A stretch of 64,000 nt of DNA. Origin: Klebsormidium nitens (lineage: Eukaryota; Streptophyta; Klebsormidiophyceae; Klebsormidiales; Klebsormidiaceae). The translations under genes and the position numbers were made by a program. This document shows, one piece after another, positions 1 to 14,000 of the stretch (within the stretch, counting starts at the first letter, position 1; each line of letters begins with the position of its first letter). The notes beneath the pieces were generated by a model. The model worked only from the letters and a program-made list of their open reading frames with translations, ran no database searches and was not told where the DNA came from. The stretch spans positions 57,812 through 121,811 of the forward strand of contig DF237203.1 in NCBI GenBank assembly GCA_000708835.1, in the 5' to 3' direction.

Positions 1-1783
1 TCTGGGCGGGCGCCGTCCCTGTGCCGAGATGGGCGCGCTGGGCCAGCAGCCGCTGGTGGGACGCGCTGCGCAACCCCGGGGTCAGTGCCGCACCAATCCT
101 GATCCCCAGTTCACAGGTGTCCAGTTTTCCGTGGTTACGGGTTGGTCGAGGTGGCAGCTCCGCATTCATCGTCATGCATATGGAGAACACCTTTGAGAAA
201 CGACCAGATCCGAGCTCGGTATATGCCGAGTAGTCGAAACTGGCCGAAACTCCCTTTATTTTTCCGCTGTTCAAAGCGGCGTATCTGTAACTTCCGGACG
301 CAGCCGACGAAGGCGGTCTTTCGGAACTCCGCCCGATTCTGCACGTAAGTTGGGCAGAACGCTGAGGGCTTCGACGGGTGCGGGGGTCAGAAAGAATTTT
401 GGCAGCTCCGAGACTTCAGCTTGTCTCAGAAGAACCGCGGCGTTTGTCATCCACGCTTGACTTGCTATGTGGGATAAGTTGACCTCTTCGAAGATGGTTA
501 CATCGCAATTTTACAGGCGCCGTTTGTGGCAGAACTTCGCTTTGGAGGATGGTCGGCGAGCACGTACATCCATGGTCAGTGGCCCCTTCAGCTTCCGTTT
601 TGCAAGGCCGTTTCACCACCTCCATGCCCGGCCCAAAACCTCCCGCTCTTTCTCTGTGCGCGCAGACGATCCGCGCGCTGCTGGCCCAGGTGTACTGCAA
701 CCGCGAGCGCCTCTCCGACGAGCTAGTGGCGCAGATTGTGGAGCCGACGTCGCACCCCGCGGCCGCATCCGCGTTTGCGTCCATCATCTTCGCCCCAAAG
801 CCCGAGAACAGCTTCAATGAGGGCCTGCACAAGCTGCGGGCACACGGCGTCCCGCTCTGCCTCATGTACGGTGAGGCGACGCTCAGCGGCGCCTCTGCCG
901 TCCTTTGCACCTTCTGTCGATTTCGATGAAGATTGATAGCAGAGAAAGAGTTCTTCTACTATCAACCGTGCGTGGTTGTTTTGGCCTCGTTCGTCAGGGC
1001 TTCGGGATATTGATTCCGACGATGACTTGCCTCCTTTTCCCCACAAGTTTTCGGGGTCTTTGGGCGCTAAAGGGCTCGTAGGAACACGCACTTTTGATGC
1101 ACCCTCGATTTGTACAGGTCGTGAAGACCCGTGGGTCCGGCCGGTTTGGGGGCAGCAGGCGAAGCGGATAGTGCCAAACGCTCCTTACTTTGAGATCAGC
1201 CCCGCTGGACACTGTGAGTCGCACTGCAGTCGCCGTCCCTCGTTCACTTGACTTCACTTCATGCTGATGCTGTCCAATCGACGACAGGATTTCAACGAAT
1301 GACGTCCGCACACTGCTCGGTTGCAGAATACAATGTCCTCACTCGCAGGGGCTTGTGCTGAGCATGCGCCTCCAAGTGGCGTCACCAGATACACCTACTT
1401 CAGTTGGTATTGGGCATCGTTACGCTCGCTTCTTCTCGCTGCAATTGGTACATGCTCGTTCTTGGGGCATCGCCGGTGTCAGTCGGCTCTCAAGCTGATG
1501 TTTGTATGTGCAACCGGCTGCCAGCACACCATTTGCTGACGGGTGCTTAATCTCGACAGGTCCTCATCACGAAGCCTATGAAGTGTTCAACATCCTAGTT
1601 CGGAAGTGGATTGCGCATCATGAGACAGATGGAGAAGAACCCTTGCCCGAGCGACTAGACGCTGTCGAGATTGGATTGGCTAATGAGTTGGTGTGCGCGG
1701 AGCTTGTCAGCGGCGAGCCGAGGAACGCCTTCGAGAGAATTGCAAGCGGCGTTCTGGGGGGACGGCCGAGAGAGTCGGGTTAG
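1..1783 (+). CDS. PPH-like: Pheophytinase-like alpha/beta hydrolase, 5'-truncated by the window edge
   Basis: This is the 3' part of a serine alpha/beta hydrolase resembling plant pheophytinase, the plastid enzyme that removes phytol from pheophytin during chlorophyll breakdown. Visible exons are <3-80, 666-870, 1118-1213 and 1560-1783; all junctions are GT-AG and keep one frame. The deduced protein contains WWDALRNPGTIRALLAQVY, then GREDPWV with the likely catalytic Asp, then SPAGHCPHHEA with the likely catalytic His. Both blocks are characteristic of the pheophytinase branch (PPH reads almost the same around its Asp and His). The nucleophile serine elbow and any transit peptide lie upstream of the window. 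The protein ends ...GGRPRESG with TAG at 1781-1783. An AATAAA at 2067-2072 could be a poly(A) signal. Pheophytinase itself versus a close paralogue cannot be settled without the 5' part. Confidence 0.85.
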
Positions 1784-2755
1784 ATAAGCACCCAGTGCAT
1801 GTTGGAGTGTTATTCGTCGAGTCGAAGCAGGTTGCGGTGATATGCATAAGCAGGCTAGACAAATGCGAACGTTGCGAGTTGCTTCAGCATGTGTTGCGAA
1901 GTGACCACATCAAAGTAGACAGTGTAGCTGTACATAAGAGCATGCCTTTGAAATTTGGACGGCTTCAAGTCAATTAGCACACACCAGAGTCAAGCAGACT
2001 CATGTGTATTGCAGATAGCCTGGCAGCTGATGCAATCAGAGTTCGTCTATAGGCATGTGGATCAGAAATAAAGTTTATGCATCTCGCGGATCCATGCTCA
2101 GTAAATCATGACGTGTATGATTGATTCGACCAGGTCACGCGTCCTAGCTTCAGCTTTTTTGCCGTCCAGCTAGGCAGCTGCATGCCGACTAGTGGACACC
2201 CATGGGTGCAGTGCGCTGTGTTATGCATGTGAACTTGCAATGATTCATATGCATGCTAGCTCTCCAATAAATAAAAGGATGCTACAGGTACTTTTTCAAT
2301 TTCAGAAACGATCCACATATACCTCTACATGCGCGTTATAAACATCATGCACATATGCGCGCAGTATATGATAATTGAGCTATAAGGCTGGTGTACATGT
2401 TGCACTCCTGGTTCGATCTCAGATATGTCAAAGTCCGCGGCGGCGGCCCTGGCGAATAAATTCAAAAAATGTCGCATGAATACCGTACATTTCTCTGATG
2501 CATTGCATCAACACTGACAGCATACGGCATACCAAATGCCATGCAAGTGGTCTGGCATGCGCCAAACATGACAGAAGTCCTTCCCATGACGTACCTTGTC
2601 GGAGGATCGGAAACAGCCAATGCATGGAGTTGGGCTCAAGCCGCTGATATCATCAGGCTTTCCAGATTGACCCGCGTGCAAATCAGCTTTACTTACATGT
2701 AAACATTCAATATACATGTGGAATAAGGATCTTCAAACACTGGTACTGTGAGCTG
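1784..2755. other. Convergent intergenic region
   Basis: This is non-coding sequence between the 3' ends of the pheophytinase-like gene (+) and the importin gene (-). It is AT-richer than the genes and carries many ATGCAT/GCATGC-like words and AATAAA at 2067-2072. Presumably it holds both 3' UTRs. No gene was recognised; the short open frames here lack family similarity. Confidence 0.6.
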
Positions 2756-5700
2756 CTACGTCCGCATGCCACCTGGGTTCCGCCAAGCTGGCAAATCCTG
2801 CTGGACCGCCTTTGAACCCTCTTCAAGCCCTTCTTCTTCCATCCCGTACTCTTCTCCGTAGTATCTATCTACAAGGCTGTTGGCCATGTTTCTAAGCTCG
2901 TCGTTTCCGTGATACTGCAGCGACTCGAGCGCGTCTATCCCGTCCGCTTCTTCGACTAGCTTCACGCCTCTCCCGTTTGGCAGCGCCCGCAAAACGACTT
3001 CTGCGAACTGGACGCCGAGACGCGCGGCCTCCTGGTCCGGGGACCTCACGAGGGCCAGGAAGCCGGGCAAGCAACCGGCCCGCACCACGGCCTCCAGATG
3101 ACTCAGCACTACTGCGCCACCACCTGCGCAGAACGAATAAGCCAGGCGGCTAAGCAACGACGCGCTTTGTGTGGTTTTCAACGGTGAAGGAGGACCGTGA
3201 ACTGGTGCCCCACGGTATCCAAGACGGAGACACTGCGGGGCTGAATTGTGCAGGGGGTGGCGCCGGAATCGTAGCTGCACTCCAGAAAAACAAGGGTCTC
3301 GTGAACGAGGTAGCAACAGAGTTGGCTCCAAACGCCTCGAGGACCATGATTGCGTCTGGGGTCGCCCTAGCCTGTGGGGGTCAGTCAGCCCGAATCGCAC
3401 ACTTGAAGCGTTTGCCTGTGACCGCCAGATCGATTGATGCGCCCCATTGCTACGAGTCCGGCTTTTGCTGTAAGAGCCAATTTGGTCCGGCGGCTCGGCC
3501 GTTCACCTCCAGGAGCAGCACACATGTTTGCGAGCGCAAAGCCCGCCTCCTTCTTGACGTCGAAGGCGGCCTCCTGCAGCAGGCGCGCGGCGGCCGCGAT
3601 GACGTCAGGAGTGGCGACGGCCTGCTTGTGCTGCAGCGTGCCCCCCGCGATGTTGGCCACCGCCCACGCGGCCTCCTTCTGCAGCGTGCGCTCGCCGCTC
3701 TGCAAGCACCGGCACAGCGCGGCCACGACCGAACCTGGCAAACGAAAGAAGGGAGTGTCATTGCGATCCGCGGGTACAGATCGCTGTTTGGGATGCACTC
3801 CAAACAGCAGACGCGTTTATTGTAAGCGCACTTTGGTGGGACGAGAAGTTCCAGACCTGCAATGCTCCACGAAGGGGAGCCGTTCAGTTGCTGAAATGCG
3901 TGAGGCCTTTTCGTTCAATACCGGAGTGGCTTCGTTCCACTCGTCTTTAAGGGAAGCGAAGAATGTCTTTCTCTCAGGGAATTGGAGCGAAGAGCCACAC
4001 TTCCAAAAGTGCAGCGGTGCAGCGTTTAGGCATTTGGCCGCTCTTTCATCCTTGTCGGGCGGACGTTGTGCACGTCGAGGCAACTAAAACGGACTGAAAC
4101 ATTCTACTTTGAACCCCATATACTGGCACCCCCCTCTCCCCGCCCCTCACCTGCCCCCCCCGGCGCCGCGACAAACACGGCGTCCGTCTTGCTGTCCTGC
4201 CCACTGACCACGTTCCCCACCGCGCGCAGAACGGGAATCACCACGTGCTTCTCGGTGGCTGTCACCAGGTGCCGCACGAGCGGCGGCAGCGCGCCCAGCT
4301 TGATCAGCCGGTCGGCGTGCGCCTCGGGCCCCGCGGCCAGGTACGTCAGGATCCACGCGACCTCCGTAACTAGGGCGGGGCTGCCGCCATCCAAGCCCGC
4401 CACTAAAGCGTTGATGAGTGGGCCGTTCTTGATGGCCTCCGACGCGGCTTTCTGGCTGGGGCCCTGCGGGACAAGACGGGGAGGGTCAGAGCACATAGGG
4501 AGCGGACGATCACTGAAGCAGAGGGGCCCATGACTGGGACTGCATCACGGACAGATAATCGTATAGCAATGGACGACTTTCGCGCCCATTACAAGCCGCC
4601 TGCTGAAAGACAGCCGGAGTTGCCAACTCCTCTTACCAGGACGAAGGTGGTCAAAAGAAACAGAACTCCCTCCAGACCTAGTTCATCCAGACAGCCGAAC
4701 GATCCTAGAGCGACGTTCAAGAAGAAAAGTGTACACTTTAAACAGTCTTAGCCCACCTTCAGGAGATTTGAGAGTGCCCACGCGGCCGTCTGTTTAAGGG
4801 TTGACCCCGGTCGCTCTGTTTCCGCCACTCGCGCAGAGAGTGGCCCCAGCGCCCCATTGGCCAGCAGCACGTCCCGCAGCTCCTGGCCCTCCCCCGCAAG
4901 ATTGCCCAGCGCCCACGCAAACTGCTCCGCCACGTCGAGGGCCCGCCCTGGAAGCGACGGGCTTTCTCGTTAGCTGAACCTTGAGCAGAGTAATTATGTT
5001 CTAGAGGTCAATTTCGTAGCAAGACGTTTGGCCACTATCATCTATGACCTGTCACAAAACGACGACGTGGTGTGGGAACAGCTTCCAATACTGCTCGCCT
5101 CTAGCGCATATTGAAACAGAAACGAACGCGAATCGTTGGTTGCAGCTACAAATAAGCAAGCCTCTCTTCGACAAACATGAGGAGCGCCTTGAAACGGGCG
5201 CATTTCCAACTCTGAACCAGGCACGCTCGGCCTTAAACTAGAGAAATTTTCTCTTGTAAGGTCCAATTGTTTGTCATCCCTGGAGTAGGCGTGGAAATGT
5301 ATCACTGATGCGGGACAGGGTACGATTGACATGCAAGTACTCAACACTGCCCACGAGCCCCGATGTGCACCTTGCAGGTGAGCGATGAGGAGCGGAGCCG
5401 TTGGCAGCACGGCCGTGGCCTGGTCCGTGTCTCCACTGGCGATGTTGGTCAGGCACCAGGCCGCCTCCAGCAGCTGCTCCGGACCACTGACCCCAAACTG
5501 CAGCGCCTCCCCCAGGAGGGGAACAGCCCCGGCAGCCACTGCCACGTCCACCTGGGAAGAAGCGCAACCAGTCAGGGACAATGGGCGGAAACTAGACGTG
5601 AATTTAATGCCTGGCTACGTCGTTGCTTTAGAGGCCCCTGAGTGCGTTACATTTGATCTGCGCGATCTCAAAACCGGTGATACTGCTTCCTTCGGGCGTC

Positions 5701-7248
5701 TTCACATCGCCCCTCAAAGTTGGACGGGTCGTCCCGAATCTGCATAGGACGTCAGCTTTGTGTTTTCGGGAGGCCAGCAGTGAAGTCCTATCAAATGGCG
5801 GGAAAAATGTATCATGGAAAGGTCGGTAGAAGGGGAATGAGATCACGGCCGTGCTGACTCGTTTCCGATTGGCTTTGTTGCAAAGAATGAAACGGGAGAA
5901 GCCTTTGGAGGTCGAGAGAAGACGTCCTCTGATAAAAAGGACAGCCGCCTGGAAGGTTTGCAATCTGCCTTCCAGATGTCGAATGAAGAAACATGGTCCT
6001 CATATGTCGAGATTCATGAAGGGGGTCCTGTCGAAGAGGGTTCACTTCATGGTCGTGTGGCACCGGACCGACAGCAAATGTTCTTCACCGGACACAGAAG
6101 GACTTCAATATCATTATCTGTCTCATGAAGAGACGATTGTGAAACTGGGCAACTCAGGTGATACGGTTGTGCTAACATTAGGCCCCCGACCTTGGGGTCA
6201 GCACAGGAATGAACTCTGACTGTATGTGTAAAGTAGGCTGGCAATTCATCTCGAAATGCCCACAAGTGGATGTCCTGGATGAAAAGCAAGGCTTGACTTG
6301 AAACTGACTTTCGTTTGGAAACCAAATACCTGGGCGAAGACATTGTCCCGCTTTATTGGAGTAAAGGGAGTTCTCAGCAAGTTTCCTACAAAGCTTCACA
6401 TGGGGGACCATGCTCAATTGGTACTAATCATACTCTTAACTCGAGCACCTGGATCTGTGAACACTGGGTGGGCACCAATACAAAGAAGAGGGGGGGCTCA
6501 TTGGCCCACACACCCGTAGTGGCCTGTTTCAGAAGCAGCCTATTTGCAACTATCCTGGCAAAAGCCCTTTCATCACCTTTTCCTTCATCACACCACCAGA
6601 CTCTTGAAACAACAAGGAGCAAATTATGAAATCACATATGATTGATGCGATCCTGAGGCTGAAAGAAAGGCCTACTGCGCACCGGTGGATACTGCCCAAC
6701 CGACAGGAGTTTGCGCAGCTGGCGCAGCGCAACTAATGCGCCGTCCTTTCCCTTGGATGCCCGGAGGGCCTCCACTGCCTCCTTCACACTTGTGGCCAGC
6801 GCCGCTTCATCTGCCTGCTCCCCTTGCATCTCCCCTCGCGCCAGGCCATCATCCTGCAACCCCGAAGCATGTGATGAGGAGGGCAACCAGCAACGGGGCG
6901 TCACGATGGGCGCACCACTCTAAGAATGACCAGAACCACCACCCCAAAGTCAGCTTTGCATATTCTCTTTCTGGTTACTTATGTGCCTGAAAGGGCCAAC
7001 TTAATGGTGAGAACCTTATGAGAATTGTCAACATGCTCCAGCAGGAACTCTCAGATTCCATCTTGTCCTCACATTCTCACCATGTCTCTCCGGATTCTCT
7101 TTGCACGGACCATGGCCTCCCTCCTGTCCTTCCCAACTGTCACCGCTTGCTGCTTTCTGCGATCTCCAGCTTTAGCCCCGGTGGTGGCAGCAAAGTTCTT
7201 GAACTGCTCTCTGCGACTGGCCAAAGCCCTTTGCCCCGCTGAATCCAT
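2756..7248 (-). CDS. IMPA9: Importin subunit alpha-9 (armadillo-repeat nuclear import adaptor)
   Basis: This is a nuclear import receptor that binds classical NLS cargo and bridges it to importin beta. Seven exons on the minus strand are 7081-7248, 6683-6853, 5371-5551, 4757-4947, 4151-4463, 3507-3734 and 2756-3123, giving 539 residues (Arabidopsis IMPA-9 is about 520). All introns are GT-AG and in phase. The ATG at 7248 begins MDSAGQRALASRREQF. A basic N-terminal stretch follows (RRKQQAVTVGKDRREAMVR, about residues 30-52), which is the hallmark of the divergent alpha-9 class and stands where the importin-beta-binding domain lies. Armadillo repeats run from about residue 114 to 480, with repeated AWCLTNIASG, AWALGNLAGEG and EAAWAVANIAGG blocks. 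The C-terminus NSLVDRYYGEEYGMEEEG matches the alpha-9 acidic tail. Intron 2 is long (1,131 bp). The gene is divergent from the CysRS gene. Confidence 0.93.
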
Positions 7249-8006
7249 GTCCCAAATGCCGAAGTTTGCCCGCTTCCAGCTTAGAAGATTGCCCCAGCCC
7301 GAAGTCACGGAACGCCTTGCTGAAAAAGTTGAAACGCTTGTCCAAGTAATCAATTTTGATCCGCAGGAGCATGAGCAGATGCTTCATTTAATACTGCCAC
7401 CTTCTGAGGCTTCTCTACCGTGCGAAGTCTCTGCATTCTATCAGCTCTGCGTTGGATCAATTTTGCAAGCGCTTCGTGCCCCATTGATTCCCCCCGCTAA
7501 AGTGGGGTAGCTAGCCTACGGTCGTATCCCCCTTTTCTGTATCGCTTATGTATTGGTCGCATGCAGTTCCCGAAACCGGTTACGGTCCTGGTTCGTGACC
7601 GGGTTCCCACAGGTTCCACCTGGTTGCGAGCTAGCAGCGTCACCGCACGTTGATTCGGTTGAACCGGTAACATCTTTTTTACGACGGACGTCGTACCGAC
7701 AGGAGTATCGTACCTAGATATGAAACCATTAAATTCTGATTTTGTAGGTAGTCCAATCACCCTGTAAGCCAACATGTGGCCCAGGCAAAGCCTTGCAGTT
7801 TTAGAGGGAGCAAACTTCCGAGTCGACCCTGACATAATAGCAACAGATCTAGACGCCTGGTGGCAGTAAGTTGGTGGTGCTGCTTGCCTCCTGGAAAAGC
7901 AAGGTTTGTACAGGCAGCAGGCTTCTCCTGCGAGGACCTCAAACCTTTCTGCTGCATTGACTTGATTCAAAAGCAAGGGGCGCTCTGAGCAAAGCAGGTG
8001 CTTACA
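7249..8006. promoter_or_regulatory. Bidirectional promoter region between IMPA9 and CysRS genes
   Basis: 758 bp separate the start codons of importin alpha-9 (-) and cysteinyl-tRNA synthetase (+), two housekeeping genes transcribed in opposite directions. Both 5' UTRs and promoters must lie here. Part of it (about 7,510-7,730) is dense in CGGT/ACCG words (for example ACCGGTTACGG and GACCGGGTTCC). No TATA box or known element was identified with confidence. Confidence 0.5.
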
Positions 8007-11000
8007 ATGGCTGAGCCTGTGGCGAATGGGGAACTGCCACGGTGGACGAAGCTGGCAGGGATGGAACTTTCCAAACCAAGAGTCAACAACAGCCTGACGA
8101 ATGAGAAGACAGTACTTGAGGGCAGCGGGCCTAAAGGACGGCGGCGTAAGACCAGATGTTTTTCCTTTTCTCTGAACTTTCCAAGGACCGCCTTCACACC
8201 ACCAAAACTGCTTCTCTGTGTTGATTGGATTGTATAGCTGTTGGTGGTTTGTGCTTGCAGTTTGCGGACGGTGCAGACAAACGGTTGGGTGTATAGCGTC
8301 ATCCACAACACTCCCTGCAAGTATTCCCGTTAATCTCATCACAGCTGTTGATGACTTGCACGTGATATGCAGTGACATGGTACAACTGCGGCCCCACCGT
8401 CTATGATGCTGCTCATGTGGGGCACGCACGGAACTACCTTACTTTCGACATCATCCGACGAATTCTGGAGGTAGGCATAACAATGGCGCTGAGAAGACTG
8501 AAAAAAAGCTGGTGAATTGAAGCCAGTGGTCATCTCTTTTTCATTGTTGAAGCTATGCGGTTCACCTTTGAGAAGCTTCCATTCTGGTAGTTGCTCCCCC
8601 TACTCCGTTAAGCATCTAAACTTGTTCATTGATGTTTGATGGTGGTGGTTTCTGGCAGGACTACTTTGGCTACAGCATCTTCTACGTCATGAATGTTACT
8701 GATGTGGACGACAAAATTATCCTGAAAGCACGACAGAACTTCCTGGTCGAAGAGTACAAGGCAACAGCTAAAGACCCCAATCAAGTAAGTGCAGAATTGG
8801 CAGCTGGTTGTGAAAGCCCCTGACATTGCAAGACGCAGTCAGTGATTCTAGGTCCTGCCTTTGTAGCATGTTGCAACGCTCGCAAGTCTTGGTTTTCGGC
8901 GTGGGATGAGATGTAAGGATTGATAGGTGGAATCAATTGATTGACTTCCTGGCCCATGCAGGTTCTGGAATGCATCCGGGAAGCTTTGAAGACAATCATT
9001 CCCAAGCAGGAAAGCAAGGTAGGAAGCAGGACCGTCTGGAAGCTTGAAATAAGCTCATGAACTCGTGCGAGGTGTCTGTACTGTTCCAAGCATATTCTGT
9101 GGCCGATTTGGCTGTCACTGGCATGGTTGTTGACTGCCAGAAGCATCGTGCTTATCTGATCGACATGACAAAGCTCCTGGTGGCATGCAGGTCCGAGAAC
9201 TATCAAAGAAAATAGACCTGTTGACACGGACCACGCCGAGTGCGCCTCCGATTGACGAGCCTCACATAGAAAAGGTGAGTGGAAGTGCGCTGGCTGGCCT
9301 TCAATCCCTGGCTTCGTAATATAATTCCTGTGTTCGATTTTGCGAGCGAGCCATCACTGGTGCAACTCCCTTCTGCAAACATACGGTGCTTGCGCGGGAT
9401 TGCATGACTGATGAAGTCCTGATCCTGGGTGCAGGTCGGCCCCGGCGAGTGTGAAGAGCCGACAAAAGTTCCATCCACATCTTCTGTTGCAAAGCAGCTG
9501 AAGGAGCTAGAGACAGTAAGCTGTCCGCGTTTCTCATCTAATACATACAAGTTCTTGAAAAAGCAACAGCGTCGTTTTCCGATCAGTCGGCATGCTAGTG
9601 CTTTGCATAGTACAGAGCTCACTGTCACGAAACGGCTTGACAATGCAAAGATCGATCTTCTCTAATCGTCCTTGTCCTCAAGCAATCGTTGACTTCCAGA
9701 GTGAGACGTCAGACAAGTATTTTTGATTTTGCCTCAGGCCGTGACACAAGAGGAGTTGAAGTTGTCGAACCATATCAAGTTGCGGGAAAAGGTAGAGGGT
9801 GCGGCAGAGGCGGCTCTTGCAGATGGGGCAGAGGGTGCAGCGCGGCTGATCGATGTTGGGCGAGACGCGCTGGCACTGGCACTGGATGCTGCCATAGGGA
9901 TAAACGTGCAGGACCAGATGATCTTCCGGAGTCACGCGGCCAAGTGAGTTGGAGCCCTTTCAGTTCATGGCTTTCTCGAAGAATTCGCGATGCTGTCGGC
10001 CTTCCTTCACAAGCTTGAAGGGCCCATTGTCTGATGACCTGCTTTCAGGATGCGGGTTGAGTATACTTGAGCTTTGGTCTTATTGAAGGCTGACTCTAAT
10101 GTCGCTCCCTCTCAGGTACGAGGCAGAGTTCTTTGAGGACATGGAGAGGTTGGGGTGGCGGAAGCCGAGAGTCGTGACCAGAGTCACAGAGTGAGGGTTC
10201 CAAGTCTTAACCGGAACGTACGATAGAGTTGTCAGGTTTCTCATGCATACTATACCCCGTTCTTGTCATTTCGATCGTAGGGGTGTCCTTCGAGGACAAG
10301 CGTGACAAAGGGACCTACAATTGCTGAACGGGTCTGTGGGGGCAAGCACAGTAAAAGCTCAGCTCAAGTTGAGGCTTAATGTTGGATGAATCATTCGGCA
10401 CACGTTTCTTTGGACATTTAGGAACAATCTGTGAAACTCGCATGTCTGACCTGAGGGCACCGGATTGGTATTTCGCAGTTACATGAGCGAGGTAGTTGCC
10501 TACGTTGCCAAGATCGTGGACCGAGGATTGGCTTACGAGGCGAATGGGAGCATATATTTTGACACGGTGGCCTTTAGAGAAGCGGGCCACCGATATGGCA
10601 AGCTGTGCCCCTGGGCGGTGGGGACCGCTGAGCTGGCGGCGGAGAGTGAGGCCAACTTCGCCACCAGCGAGAAGAAGAGCCCTAACGACTTCGCACTCTG
10701 GAAGGTGAGGCCGAAGGAGCACCGGGCATTCCAAGAGTCCCTTAGGAATGTGCAGTTGTGCGAGAGGCCAGGATGAAGTTCAGAAGAGTTTTCTGGAGAG
10801 TCGTTATTCTGCTTTAACGCGGAATAAGCGTGCGCAGAGGGAGGTTCTTGGCGATGACGCGATGTATCTGTTCGAAATGTTCGTTCTTCATAGCTGAAGG
10901 GGAAAAGCTGGCAATCTCGCTGGAAAACACGTTCTCAACAAGAAAAAGGTCTATCGGGACCCCTCGATCGTCCGCCTTTGACGATCCGCAATGGCCCTTG

Positions 11001-14000
11001 CAGGCCAGCAAAGGCGGGGAGCCTTTCTGGCCGTCTCCGTGGGGCCAGGGTCGGCCGGGGTGGCACATCGAGTGCTCGGCGATGGCCAGCGACGTGATCG
11101 GGGACACGGTGGACATCCACACGGGGGGCTTCGACCTCAAGTTCCCGCACCACGAGAACGAGCTGGCGCAGGCGGAGGCGCACTTCGGGTGCCATCAGTG
11201 GGTCAACTACTTCCTGCACTCGGGGCACCTGCACATCGAGGGCCTCAAGATGTCCAAGTCGCTCAAGAACTTCGTCACCATCCGCAAGGTGAGGCATCTT
11301 GTGAACGCCCACGAGGCAGCTCGGACTAAGGATAAGCACATCAATCTTATTGGGACGTGCTCTTCGTTTGGCTCAGTGCTGTCCTTGTTTGACTTTCTTT
11401 CTAGGCTCTTGTCATGTAACCTCAGAGCTCAGTCCCGGTTTAGGTCGTGCTCATCGTAGCCTTCGTCCCCGTTCTCTTCCGCAAGGTCGTTCTTCTCGTC
11501 GTCGCCCTCCAGAATCAATTTCCCGTTGTGCTGCAGGCCCTGGAGCAGTATAGTGCGCGGCAGCTGCGGTTGCTGTTCGTGCTGTCGCAGTGGGACAAGC
11601 CGATGAACTACGGGGACGACGCCATGCGTGACGCGCTGTCCAAGGAGCGGGACCTCCGGACCTTCTTCCAGAACGTGCAAGTCGCACTGCGGGAGGTGCC
11701 CCCGCCCGCCGAGGCGGACCAGCGCTGGGGCGCCGACGAGAAGGAGATGCAGACAAGCATCGAGGAGGCAGAAGACGAGGTGAGGAGGGTGCAGGGTTGT
11801 GCGATTGGGCCATTTTACAAACACGCATGGACAAAGAGTCGGCGGTTGAGCATTCACGCCCTTCGGCCTTGACGAAGGCAGTGCTCATTAAGATAAGGTG
11901 CTTGTGAACGGTGCCTCATCGTAAGCTTCTCGTAACCATGTACTGATAGAATGAGAGCCAGCTTCGTCTGGGCTTCCTTCAACGAAAGAATTCAGCAACA
12001 CGGCCAACTGTTTCAAATGCCTACACGATTCGTCGTACGTCTGACAGATCGGCCGTAATCGATGCAGGTGAGGGCGAGGTTGGAGGACAACTTCGATACG
12101 CCGGGGGCGATGAGTGCGCTGGACAAGCTCATGTCCGCTGTGAATAAGTACCTCAGAAAAGCGCAGCCAGGAAAAGTGCGTGCATTCCTACTCAAAGACG
12201 CAGCGCTGCTGGTCGAGCGGATACTCTACGTGTTTGGTGAGAAGTGTTCTCTCTCTGAGATTTCAACTCTGTTCTTGAGAAGTGCTGTTGCTCAAGTTCC
12301 TAACCGCTTTCTCTGACACGTTTCTACCAACGTGAAGCTTGAAGAAACTCGTTGTTGTGGGGAAACGTTGGAGCGACTTCACGATGGTCCTTTAATAGAA
12401 GGCTTTGAAAACTTTCTCGTCGGTGCTGGTCTGGTCTTTTCAGAGTCACCAATCAAGAATCAATCGTCCGTACAGAGTGCAAGGGGCCATTGAAAGTATT
12501 CCCTGCGTGTTAGCCTATACTGCTCGTGCGCTTATGAGCCACTTGCTGAGCGCTTGCGTGCTTGTTGCAGGCCTGACCACGGATCAAGAATCGTTGAGCC
12601 TAGATTCAGAGGCGGCCGGCGCAGGCGCCTCAAAAGAGCAGCTCCTGGAACCGTACCTCAACGCGTTTGCGGCCTTCAGGGACGACATCAGAAGCGCGGC
12701 CAGGGAGGGCAAGTCGAAGGTGAACGCCGTTTGGCACTGTCACTCATCTTTTCACGCGACGAACAGCGGGTCTAGCTGGTTGCAAGAGCAAAGAAATCGG
12801 CGATGGTCGCCTTATTCCTTGCCAGAGCTCGAACGAAGTCAGCAACTGTTGGGGCGTTGCGTGCCTCAGCCCTTTTCGACCTTCCAACCAAGCTCCTTAT
12901 GCAAGGCGGAGATGGAAGGAAGTAAAGCCCTTAGGTAAAGTAAAGCCACGCATCGCGTACCTGTTTCCCTGACTGGGATGCGGGGATGAGCATTCTTGTT
13001 GCCTGGTGCAGGAGACAATCTTGCAAGCTTGCGACCAGGTCCGAGACGAGACAATGGTGGACCTGGGGGTGCGGCTCGAGGTAGGTTACACTCTACGACC
13101 GCAGCAGTCGACCTCGAGTGGGCGGGGCTGGTGCGGTGTTCCTTTTTTGCAAGATGCCCCATGATTTGCTTGCCCGCCGTTTGCAAAAGGCCTTGTTTAC
13201 GTACTCAAACTTTGCCATCCGAAGTGTCTCAAATCGCGGCTGTGTGGGCTGCTTGTTCTTCGGAACCCGTAATTACTGCAATCAACCTCTACTTGCACGT
13301 CAATTACTCGCCGTTGAATCTACGGAGTCGTGTGCTGTGCCCAGGACCGTGTGGATGCGCCCTCGGTGTGGAAACTGGACGACCCCGAGACGATGCGAAA
13401 AGAGCGGGACGCTAAGAAGGAGGCGGCCGACGCCGCGGCCAAGCAAAAGTTGGAACGGAAGCGAGACAGCAAGGTAACTACCCTCCTTCGAGAGAGGGAG
13501 GTTGTTGTACCTTGCGAGTGTGCACTGCTTCAGTCCACCCCTCTTTGGGGTCGACACATGGAGGTCAACTCCGCAACTTCTTCGTATTTGGGGCCCTGGT
13601 AGCGATCGGCCCCATCGCCAGCGGGGAAGAAGCACGAACAATCATGTGTGCGGCCCTGCTTGCTGATTGATTGTAAACTCCCTTGGGGAGAAGCACGAGC
13701 AGTCCGAAGGTGCTGCGACCTGGATGCGTGCTGACGTGTTCAATTCCGTGGCTGCAGAAAAAAGACATCGAGAAATGGACGAAGGCGTCCGTACCACCCG
13801 AGGGGCTGTTCCGGAACGCCAGGGATGCGCAAGGCCAGCCCAAGTACAGTGCGTTCAACGACGAGGGGGTGCCAACGCATGATGCCGCGGGCAAGGAGCT
13901 CAGCACAAGTGCACGGAAGGTAAGCACAGCCTGATTGCTTGTCGAGGAGCCGGCAGTTGCTCTGGGCCCTTTCTTCTCGTTCGAAGGTCAAGGCCTTCTT